Source of the DNA: Coriobacteriaceae bacterium
Lineage (GTDB): Bacteria; Actinomycetota; Coriobacteriia; Coriobacteriales; UMGS124
Direction of reading: 5' to 3'
DNA length: 64,000 nt
NCBI GenBank assembly: GCA_019421015.1
Contig: JAHZGC010000001.1
Location: forward strand, 189,586 to 253,585
The position numbers and the translations under genes are program-made. This document shows, piece by piece, positions 42,830 through 49,990 of the stretch (its first letter is position 1; every line of letters starts with the position of its first letter). The notes below the pieces were generated by a model, which did not search any database, was not told where the DNA came from, and saw only the letters and a list, made by a program, of their open reading frames with translations.

Positions 42830-42975
42830 GGTGGGGCCTTTCGTGCGCGGGCGGTTAGCTTGGGGTGTGTGTACCCGCTTTCGGGTTCGGATTGGGGGGC
42901 GCAACATGTGCCTGCGCGGTTTGGGGCGGGTATGGCGGGGCGTACGCCCGGTGACAAAGTTGTGCCATATTTGAT

Positions 42976-43104
42976 TGTCAAAAAACGGGTCCTGTGTGCG
43001 GCTGATTTGTCAAAAGATGCATCGCGTGTACGAAAATCCCCATCGAATCACGCACGCGGTAAGTTTTTTGGCTGTCCGAGCGTACGCGCAACGCCTGTTT
43101 TGAC
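42976..43104 (+). repeat. Four-copy motif array (2 direct + 2 inverted), same family as at 18.7 kb
   Basis: Direct units start TGTCAAAAAACGGG (42977) and TGTCAAAAGATGCATCGCG (43008); inverted units end AAGTTTTTTGGC (43049-43072) and CGCCTGTTTTGAC (43080-43104). Inner motifs are GTGTGCG, CGTGTACG, CGCACGCG and CGTACGCG. It lies between the divergent-side end of the ThrE head gene and the molybdoenzyme stop. The repeated GTGTACG core is shared with the array at 18718-18846. Confidence 0.75.
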
Positions 43105-43202
43105 GCCGAGCGCCCCCGCCCGCCTTGGGGGACCGGCGGACGGGGGCGGTTCTCACCGGGAGTTATCCCCCGGGTATCGACGAGCCTATCGCGTTGCGGG
43201 CC

Positions 43203-45428
43203 TTATGCCTTCGCGACCTCGCACAGGCCCGAGCGGAACGGCGGGAAGCCGGTGGTCGGGCAGAAGTCGCGCGACGTGAGCAGGTTGATATCGGCCTGCT
43301 GCCAGCCGTGGATGACGTCGACCGCACCGGGTAGCACGATGTTCGAGACCTCCGCCTTCATTGCCACCTCGCCGAATTGGTTGAACACGCGCACCGGGTC
43401 ACCGTCGGTGATGCCGCGCGCCTCAGCGTCGGTGGGGTGCAGCCGCACCACGGGCTCGGGCATGAACTGGTTCAGCCAGGGCAGATCGCGCAGCTTGGAG
43501 TGGGTGTAGTAGGGCACGCGGCCGCCGGAGTTCAGGACCAGCGGGTAGTCCATGGCGAGCTCGGGGGTGCTCACCGGGCTGTAGACGGGCTCCTCGTAGA
43601 CCGGCAGCCCCTCGAAGCCGTACTGCTCGAGCACCGTGGAGACGAGCTCGATCTTGCCGGTGGGTGTGTTGAAGCCGGGCTCGCCGTCCTTGCGCAGGCC
43701 GCCGGTCTCGTAGTGGCGCGGCTCGGTGGGCTCGCCGGGAACGTCGTAGCCCTCGGGGTGCTCGCGCAGGTCGGCCAGCGTGATGCCCAGGCCGCTGCCG
43801 GCCATCATGTCCTCGAGCGCCGCCTCGACGCTGCCACCGAAGCACTCCTCCTCAAAGCCCAGCGCGCAGCCCAGCTCGAGCAGGATGCGCCAGTCCTCGC
43901 GGGCCTGGCCGGCAGGCTCCACCACGGGCTCGCGCAGGAAGATCTTGCGCCCGAAGACCGCGATGGGGGCCATGCGCTCGTAGCACATGGCGGCCGGCAG
44001 GAGCATGTCGACGTAGTCGTGGGTCCAGGGCCGCATGTAGTAGTCGATGGCCACCGTGAACTCCATGTTCTTGATGGCCTCCTGGTACAGCGGCGTCTGG
44101 GGCCACATCATGGCGTTGGCGCCCAACAGCACGCCGGCGCGGATCTTGCCCTCCTCCACGTACTCGGGGAGCTTGTTGACCTGGATCATCTTGTTGTAAT
44201 GGGCCCACACGGGGAAGTCGTCCTTGTCGGGGCGCAGGTCGAAGAGGTTCTTCTCCTCGTAGAGCCCCTCGAGGCGCAGGCCGGCCGTGGTGGCGGTGTA
44301 GTCGAAGGGCAGGCCGGGCGAGATGGCCATGCCGCCGGGCACGTCGAGGCTGCCCATGAGCGAGATGATCTGGAACACCGCGCGCTGGAAGTTGCCCACG
44401 TTGGTGGCGTGGCAGGCGCCGGCCGAGGAGCTTACCAAGGTCGAGGGGGCGTTCTCGAAGATGAGCTTGACGGCGGCCTCGAGCTTCTCGGCCGGGACGC
44501 CGGTAATCTCCTCCACGCGCTCGGGGGTGTACTCCTCCACGTAGGCCTGGAGCTCGGGAAGGCCGTGGGTCCAGTTCTCGGCGAAGTCCTTGTCGTACAT
44601 GCCGTCGCGGAACATGACGTGCAGGAAGCCCGCGGCCAGCGCGCCGTCGGTGCCGGGGCGCAGCTGCAGGTGGATGTCGGCCAGGCCGGTCACGGTGGGG
44701 GTGATGCGCGGGTCGACCACGACGAACTTGCAGCCGCGCTCCTTGTGCTTCATCATCTGGCCAAAGCGGTAGGGCTGCGACCAGGCGGGGTTGAGCGACC
44801 ACACCAGGGCGCTCGCCGTGGCGTCGCTGGGGTCGGTGCCCATGGAGAGGGCGCCCATGGTGAGCCAGGCGCTGATCCAGGTGGCGGCGGCGCAGGTAGA
44901 ACTCTCGGCGCCGTAGCAGGGCGAGCCGAAGAGCGTGGCCACGCGGGCCATGGCGCCGCGGGGCTCCTTGGGGTCGCCGCAGTAAAAGAGCACCTTCTCG
45001 GGGCCGTACTCCTCCTTCACACGGTTGAACTCGCTTGCGATTCGCTCGTAGGCCTCCTCCCAGGTAATCTCCTTCCACTCGGGTGTGCCGGTGCCCTTCT
45101 CGTTGGTTCGCACCATGGGCGCGGTGAGGCGGTGCGGGTCGTAGAGCTCCTGCAAGCTCGCGAGACCCTTGGCGCAGATGGGCGACGCGGGGTACTTGTC
45201 GCGCGATTCCACGCGCACGATTTTGCCGTCTTTCACGGTGGCGGCGATGCCGCACTTGGGCACGTGGTTGCACATGTCGCAGTAGGTGTAGCGCACCTCT
45301 TCGGGGGCGTCTGCGGCAACGGCGCCCTCGGGGTGGCAGATGGTAAACGAACCGGCCGCGCAGGCGCCGGCTACGGCGGCGCTGCCCGCGAGGAACGTGC
45401 GGCGCGTGATCTTCTGGGTGGTCTCCAT
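43203..45428 (-). CDS. Second Tat-exported molybdopterin oxidoreductase
   Basis: A 741-residue catalytic subunit. The Tat signal is ITRRTFLAGSAAVAGACAAG. The cluster motif is CDMCNHVPKCGIAATV with CAKG replacing the more common CPRG further on (ASPICAKGLASL). Pterin-binding parts include LFYCGDPKEPRGAMARV and SLNPAWSQPYRFGQMM. Residues CYGAESSTCAAATW form the region where the metal ligand usually lies. It is closer to the polysulfide/thiosulfate or arsenate-like subfamilies than to the 865-residue enzyme at 33-35.5 kb. The ferredoxin subunit gene is upstream on the same strand, separated by the tandem repeat. AGGAGGGCATCCC precedes the start. Confidence 0.9.
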   Translation of the reverse strand: METTQKITRRTFLAGSAAVAGACAAGSFTICHPEGAVAADAPEEVRYTYCDMCNHVPKCGIAATVKDGKIVRVESRDKYPASPICAKGLASLQELYDPHRLTAPMVRTNEKGTGTPEWKEITWEEAYERIASEFNRVKEEYGPEKVLFYCGDPKEPRGAMARVATLFGSPCYGAESSTCAAATWISAWLTMGALSMGTDPSDATASALVWSLNPAWSQPYRFGQMMKHKERGCKFVVVDPRITPTVTGLADIHLQLRPGTDGALAAGFLHVMFRDGMYDKDFAENWTHGLPELQAYVEEYTPERVEEITGVPAEKLEAAVKLIFENAPSTLVSSSAGACHATNVGNFQRAVFQIISLMGSLDVPGGMAISPGLPFDYTATTAGLRLEGLYEEKNLFDLRPDKDDFPVWAHYNKMIQVNKLPEYVEEGKIRAGVLLGANAMMWPQTPLYQEAIKNMEFTVAIDYYMRPWTHDYVDMLLPAAMCYERMAPIAVFGRKIFLREPVVEPAGQAREDWRILLELGCALGFEEECFGGSVEAALEDMMAGSGLGITLADLREHPEGYDVPGEPTEPRHYETGGLRKDGEPGFNTPTGKIELVSTVLEQYGFEGLPVYEEPVYSPVSTPELAMDYPLVLNSGGRVPYYTHSKLRDLPWLNQFMPEPVVRLHPTDAEARGITDGDPVRVFNQFGEVAMKAEVSNIVLPGAVDVIHGWQQADINLLTSRDFCPTTGFPPFRSGLCEVAKA

Positions 45429-45462
45429 GGTGGGATGCCCTCCTAGGGGTTGGTCCGTGGAT

Positions 45463-45647
45463 GGGAGAATTTCCGTCGCAAGGCGCGCGAGGGTGACGCG
45501 TACCGGGGTACGTGAGCCCGAGCGCAACGCGGCGACGGGGATTCTCGGCTCGTGCATAGGGAGAATTTCCGTCGCAAGGCGCGCGAGGGTGACGCGTACC
45601 GGGGTACGTGAGCCCGAGCGCAACGCGGCGACGGGGATTCTCGGCTC
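45463..45647 (-). repeat. Perfect tandem pair of an 89-bp dyad element
   Basis: Bases 45463-45551 and 45559-45647 are identical over 89 bases, with a seven-base spacer. Each unit starts GGGAGAATTTCCGTCGC and ends GGCGACGGGGATTCTCGGC, so it is itself an inverted repeat with the core CGTACCGGGGTACG. It fills the whole gap between the ferredoxin gene stop and the molybdoenzyme ribosome site and would fold into large hairpins in the mRNA. Confidence 0.9.
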
Positions 45648-45648
45648 A

Positions 45649-46284
45649 CTACAGGTTCTTAGCCAGCGGGAGCGCTTCGAGAGGCATGCCGTCTACCGGC
45701 AGGTAGTAGAACGCCGACTCGTCCACGCGCACGGCCTCGGGGTGGGCGGCCAGGAACTGGGCCACCGGGCTCTCGGGGTCGTCGAGGTCGCCGAAGTAGC
45801 GGGCCTTGCCGGGGCAGTTGACCACGCAGGCCGGGTCTTTGCCCTCGTCCAGCCGCTCCTTGCAGAAGGTGCACTTCTCGGCCACGAAGCCGCGCTGCAC
45901 GCCGTAGGCCTCGTAGGGAGCGGGCTCGGGGGCGTCGAACAGCCAGCCCTCGACGTCGTTGACCTGGCGTGCGCCGTAGGGGCAGGCGCTCACGCAGTTG
46001 CCGCAGCCGATGCAGGTCTCGTAGTCGACGGTCGTGATGCCGTCGTCGCCGCGGGTCGTGGCGCCCACCGGGCAGGCCTCGACGCAGGCGGGCTCGTCGC
46101 ACTGCATGCAGGCGTGCGGCACGTAGGCGCGGCCCGAGGCGCCCACCTCGACGCCCCACTCGCAGCAATCCAGGTGGTTCCACGAGATGCCCGGCTTTTG
46201 GTTGTTGTGCATCTGGCAGGCTACCACGCAGGCGCCGCATCCCGCGCAACGCCGCAGGTCGATAGCCATAGCGTACTGGGCCAT
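45649..46284 (-). CDS. DmsB/NrfC-like four-cluster ferredoxin subunit
   Basis: A 211-residue protein with four [4Fe-4S] motifs: CAGCGACVVACQMHN, CMQCDEPACVEACP, CIGCGNCVSACPYGARQ and CTFCKERLDEGKDPACVVNCP. It is the electron-wire partner of the molybdoenzyme gene downstream. The start is 46284 (MAQYAMAIDL) with AGGGAGAGGAGC upstream. The order, ferredoxin subunit first, then the catalytic subunit, is the reverse of the other unit. It is divergent from a Crp/Fnr gene. Confidence 0.92.
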   Translation of the reverse strand: MAQYAMAIDLRRCAGCGACVVACQMHNNQKPGISWNHLDCCEWGVEVGASGRAYVPHACMQCDEPACVEACPVGATTRGDDGITTVDYETCIGCGNCVSACPYGARQVNDVEGWLFDAPEPAPYEAYGVQRGFVAEKCTFCKERLDEGKDPACVVNCPGKARYFGDLDDPESPVAQFLAAHPEAVRVDESAFYYLPVDGMPLEALPLAKNL

Positions 46285-46416
46285 GGTCAAGCTCCTCTCC
46301 CTTTGTGTGCGATGGTGGGACCCTCCTTGCCCCACCGACGCCCCCACTATAGGAGGGGCGGCCGCGGGGTTCCAGACGAGCCCGCCAGACCAAAAAAGAT
46401 GTTTTGCGGGGGAGGA

Positions 46417-46436
46417 AACCTGGCGATTGCCAGGTT
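46417..46436. promoter_or_regulatory. Perfect 8+8 palindrome between ferredoxin and Crp genes
   Basis: AACCTGGCGATTGCCAGGTT: arms AACCTGGC and GCCAGGTT around GATT. It is the only perfect palindrome of this size in the 274-base divergent gap, so it is a candidate operator for the Crp/Fnr protein encoded next to it. The size fits a dimer site. Confidence 0.55.
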
Positions 46437-46558
46437 CGCATGCTGGCGTGGCTGGCTTCTGGCCTTCGGGGCTTCTCGCCCAGGGGGTCCGAAGGGGGTA
46501 GAATGGTGGCCGACGGGCGGCTGGAGGGGCTGTGCAGGCGAGGGTGCGAGGAGCGGCC

Positions 46559-47269
46559 ATGGGCATTGAGCAGGACTATCGGGCGATTCTCGTGCCCACC
46601 GACGCGTTCAAGCCGCTGACGGCCATCGTGCGCTATAAGGAATTCGGCCACAAGAAGAAGCTGTTCAAGGGCGAGTGCATCCGCACCAAAGCCCGCTCGG
46701 TCGACGACCCGTACTTCTACTACATCGACGAGGGGCAGATCGTCTCGCTGTTCGAGAACGAGTCGGGCGAGGGGACGCCGGTGCTGTGGCGCAACGCGGG
46801 CAACGCGTTTTCGGCCGAGTGCTTCGACTTTGCGTCGATCGGGCGCTATCAGGCGCGCTTCGTGGCCAAGCAGAACACCGTGCTGTTCGCGTTCTCGCAA
46901 AAGCAGCTCTACGACCTCATGCGCGACGACCCCGAGCTGTTCTACGAGTTCGTGTACGTGTGCCATATGAGCTTTGCCCAGATGGCACACCGGCTGAGCA
47001 ACACGGGCTCGCAGTCGGCGGTCAAGCGGCTGTCTATGTGGTTGCAGAAGCTCTGCGTGGCCCACGACCCCGAGCCCGACGGGTCGTATGTGATTCCGTG
47101 CACGCTCACGCTGCAGGGGCTCTCGGAGCTGCTGCTGATCCACATCACCACCTGCACCAAGCTCGTGGCCCAGCTCGAGGCCGAAGGGGTGATCGAGCGG
47201 TCGCGCACCGCCATCCATGTGCTCGATGCGGAGCGTCTGGCGGCCTGCGGGCTCGAGGAGGGGCGGTAG
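46559..47269 (+). CDS. Crp/Fnr-family regulator without an N-terminal cysteine cluster
   Basis: A 236-residue protein. The beta-barrel half (KKLFKGECIRTKARSVDD through SAECFDFASIG) is diverged from cAMP-binding members; the DNA-binding half has TLQGLSELLLIHITTCTKLV and QLEAEGVIERSRTAIHVLD. Only scattered cysteines are present, so it is unlikely to hold an Fnr cluster. I start at 46559 (MGIEQD). It is divergent from the ferredoxin-molybdoenzyme unit and most likely turns it on in the presence of its substrate. Confidence 0.82.
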   Translation: MGIEQDYRAILVPTDAFKPLTAIVRYKEFGHKKKLFKGECIRTKARSVDDPYFYYIDEGQIVSLFENESGEGTPVLWRNAGNAFSAECFDFASIGRYQARFVAKQNTVLFAFSQKQLYDLMRDDPELFYEFVYVCHMSFAQMAHRLSNTGSQSAVKRLSMWLQKLCVAHDPEPDGSYVIPCTLTLQGLSELLLIHITTCTKLVAQLEAEGVIERSRTAIHVLDAERLAACGLEEGR

Positions 47270-47415
47270 GGGCGAGCGGGGCTGGCGTACGCGCGGGGCG
47301 GCCCGAGAGGTGTGGCGGCCATGCCGTGAGGCGGCCCGGCGCAGGGGGCACCGGCAGGGCGGGTAAGGCTCGGAAAGTGGCTCTAGGGGCCCTAGAAAAT
47401 CAAACTTAAAAACTA

Positions 47416-47542
47416 CGACAAATGCACGACGATGGTTGCGCATGTTATATCTAGTCCGCAAAGGTTCACATGTGAACAGGTGTTTCTTCGCACGTCTCCA
47501 CATTGCTGACATCAGACTCGCAACCACATCATGCATTTGTCG
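47416..47542. repeat. Long inverted repeat enclosing a perfect palindrome
   Basis: The arm at 47416-47440 begins CGACAAATGCA and ends TGGTTGCG; the arm at 47519-47542 begins CGCAACCACAT and ends TGCATTTGTCG. They differ at three positions. The 78-base loop has GTTCACATGTGAAC (47464-47477), a perfect 14-base palindrome. The region is AT-rich, unlike its surroundings, and lies between convergent Crp and flavoprotein genes, so it may be a bidirectional terminator or a small inserted element. Confidence 0.65.
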
Positions 47543-47584
47543 ATATTTTTACTATTGATTTACAGCCTACACGTGCCTAACGCC

Positions 47585-49387
47585 TTACTTCGCGGCAAGC
47601 TCCTTGCCGAGCACGCGGCCCAGGGTCATGGCCATGCCCAGGGTCAGGCCGGGCATGGGGGTGGTGTACTGCACGGCGAAGCGGCCGCCCGAGTTGTTGC
47701 CGGTGGCGTAGAGGCCCTCGATCGGGTCGTAGTCCTTGTCGAGCACCGCCTGGTTCTCGTCGATCACGAGGCCGTTCAGGGTGCAGGTGCCCACCATGGG
47801 CTTCTCCTCCACGCTCTTGATGGCGAAGAACGGCGGCGTGCTCACCGGGAAGAGGGTCTTGGGGTCGCGGCCGAAGTCCTCGTCGTCGCCGGCCTCGCAG
47901 TAGCCGTTGTACTTCTCGATCTCGGCGGCGAAGGCGGCCTTCTGCTCGTCGGAGAGGCCCATGTACTCAAAGAGTTCCTCGAGGCTCTGGGCACCCCAGG
48001 CGCACACCTCGCCGTTCTCGTCCATCTCGCCGCCCTCGGGCCCGCGTTCGAGCCAGCCGGCAAAGGTGCCGTCGAAGTCAAAGTGGTCGCCGTCGCCGAT
48101 GGGCATGCCAAAGTGCTCGGGGGCCATGGCGTCAATCTGGTCGGCGTAGGTGGAGTCAAACACGGCGTAGTAAGCGCCTGGCTTCATGCGCTCGGCGCGC
48201 ATGAGCTGGCCAAAGATGCCCATGAAGGTCTCGTCAGTGAAGCGGCGACCGGTCTCGTCGACCCACATGAAGGGGCTCCCCCAGGGGTTCTGGCCGCCCT
48301 GGAAGCCGGCGCCCCAGCGTAGCAGGTTGGTAGGGTAGTTCTCGCTCATGAACATGACCTGCGGGCTTACGAGGGTGCGCGTCACCGGGTCCATGGAGCC
48401 GCCTGCCCACATGCCCATCTTGATACCCGAACCGTCGCGGCCGAACATGGCGCAGGTCATGCCCTCAGTGGGTAGGCCGTGGGACTGGTAGAGGGCGCGC
48501 TGTTCGTCTTGGAGGGCGGCGTACATGGCGGGGTTCGCGCCGTAGTCGCCGCAGGCGAGCACGGTGCCCTTGCGGGCGACGAACTTGGTGTAGGTGCCGT
48601 CGGGCCCCTGGGCGATGACGCCGGTCACACGGGTCTTGCCATCGTTGGTCTCCTCGGTGACGAGTACCACGCCGGTGGTCTCCCAGTACCAGGTGGCGCC
48701 CTGCGACTCGGCCTGCTCGATCAGCGTGGCGGCCGCCCCGTTAAAGTTCACCTGCACCGATCCGCGCCAGCACTTGAAACCGTTGGTGTCGGCTCCGTTG
48801 GCAAAGTAGGCGTTGTTGGTGTCCTGGTTGTGGATGTACACGGCGTCGGCCACCTCGGCGGGGGAGTTGGCCACGAGCCAGTCGACCATCTCGCCGGAGC
48901 AGTCCACGAACTTCTTGACGAGGCGCGGGTCGGTGCGGTTCATATTGCGGCGCTGGTACTCGGCTATGAACGCGCTCTTCTTGATGGGTTCCACGCCACG
49001 CTCGAGCACGAAGTTCGAGTTGACCGAGGCGATGTCGTGCAGGCCGTAGTAGAAGATGCCGTCCTTGGGCTGGCTCTCGATGACGGCCACGGTGGCGCCT
49101 TCTTCGGCCGCAGCGCAGGCGCACATAACGCCGGCGTTGCCACCGCCCACGACCACAATGTCGGCCTCGACGGTCTGGGCGATCTGGTCGTCGGCGATGA
49201 CGGGCGCCTCGCCTACCCAGGCGAGATAGTCGACGGCGGGGGTGTCGGCGGCGACGGCGTTGTTGGCGCTGGCGTGCTCGGCACCGGGGGTGGCGGCCAA
49301 GGCGGCGGAGGCGCTGACTGCCACGGTGGCCGCGGCGCCGGCGCCGGCGATGAACGAGCGACGGGACACGGGGGCGTGCTGGCTCAT
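47585..49387 (-). CDS. Exported FAD-dependent fumarate reductase-like flavoprotein without an FMN domain
   Basis: A 600-residue protein. A Tat signal (VSRRSFIAGAGAAATVAVSA) is followed by a 45-residue linker and the FAD domain (DIVVVGGGNAGVMCACAAAE). The body holds ACGDYGANPAMYA and MFGRDGSGIKMGMWAGGSMD, and ends IEGLYATGNNSGGRFAVQYTT-like sequence (quoted in part: GLYATGNNSGGRF). It closely resembles the gene at 49991 but lacks its FMN-binding domain, so electrons must come from another carrier, perhaps a free FMN-binding protein. AAAGGAGAACC precedes the start. Confidence 0.9.
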   Translation of the reverse strand: MSQHAPVSRRSFIAGAGAAATVAVSASAALAATPGAEHASANNAVAADTPAVDYLAWVGEAPVIADDQIAQTVEADIVVVGGGNAGVMCACAAAEEGATVAVIESQPKDGIFYYGLHDIASVNSNFVLERGVEPIKKSAFIAEYQRRNMNRTDPRLVKKFVDCSGEMVDWLVANSPAEVADAVYIHNQDTNNAYFANGADTNGFKCWRGSVQVNFNGAAATLIEQAESQGATWYWETTGVVLVTEETNDGKTRVTGVIAQGPDGTYTKFVARKGTVLACGDYGANPAMYAALQDEQRALYQSHGLPTEGMTCAMFGRDGSGIKMGMWAGGSMDPVTRTLVSPQVMFMSENYPTNLLRWGAGFQGGQNPWGSPFMWVDETGRRFTDETFMGIFGQLMRAERMKPGAYYAVFDSTYADQIDAMAPEHFGMPIGDGDHFDFDGTFAGWLERGPEGGEMDENGEVCAWGAQSLEELFEYMGLSDEQKAAFAAEIEKYNGYCEAGDDEDFGRDPKTLFPVSTPPFFAIKSVEEKPMVGTCTLNGLVIDENQAVLDKDYDPIEGLYATGNNSGGRFAVQYTTPMPGLTLGMAMTLGRVLGKELAAK

Positions 49388-49990
49388 GGGGTTCTCCTTT
49401 GCTGGTGGAAGGTGACGGCTGCAAGTGCGTGTCGCACCCGATGACGGCTTCAGGGTGGCCTGCTCCGGCTATCTGTGCAATCGCTCCTTGATGACCATGC
49501 GGCGCAAGGCGACCTCACCCGCAAAGAATGAGGCACGCGTCGGGGAGGCGCCTTGCGGATGAGAAGGCCCTTGGTGGGAGAGGCTTGCGGTCGAAGAGGC
49601 CGCGGTGGTCGCACGAACACAAAACATGGCGCCGGCGGCTCCGGTTTTCTGCACAGGCTTGCGTTGTGCCCACACAGCGTCCCCGCGCAACCCAGGGCCC
49701 TCGCGCAGGGTCTGCGCTCGCCTCGAGCGGCCGGCGCGGGAGAGCCTGCGGTTCGAGATCGGGCCTCAAAGAGTCTCAGACGGCCCTGAACATGCCATTG
49801 ACACAATGTCACACCAGCTTATCGCGTCAAGCCAGGCGTCCTCATTTTTCTCGGATGACCCCATGCGGCCCCTGCTCGCACCCAAGAGATACTTGGGCGG
49901 CCGCCGCTTCGCCGCCATAGTCGAAGGCGTTCCCGGCGCCGGACGCCTTCGTGGCCGCGCCGTTATCACCCGCAAGGAAAGGATGCTTGC
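49388..49990. other. 603-base divergent gap with a TGACA-TGTCA palindrome
   Basis: The gap between the two flavoprotein starts has no coding frame that makes sense. It contains TGACACAATGTCA (49799-49811), a perfect 5+5 palindrome that overlaps a TTGACA -35-like box (49798-49803), and a GC-rich part (49495-49760) with several CTTGCG/CGCAAG pairs, for example GCGCAAGGCG at 49501 and GGCGCCTTGCG at 49547. Confidence 0.5.

Noticed and set aside
43377..45446. 689-residue frame opposite the second molybdoenzyme
   Set aside because: Antisense shadow of a gene with a clear Tat signal and cluster motif.
45428..45623. Extended start of the second molybdoenzyme through the tandem repeat
   Set aside because: The frame is open, but the 65 extra residues only translate the repeat twice, and a strong ribosome site and Tat signal sit at 45428.
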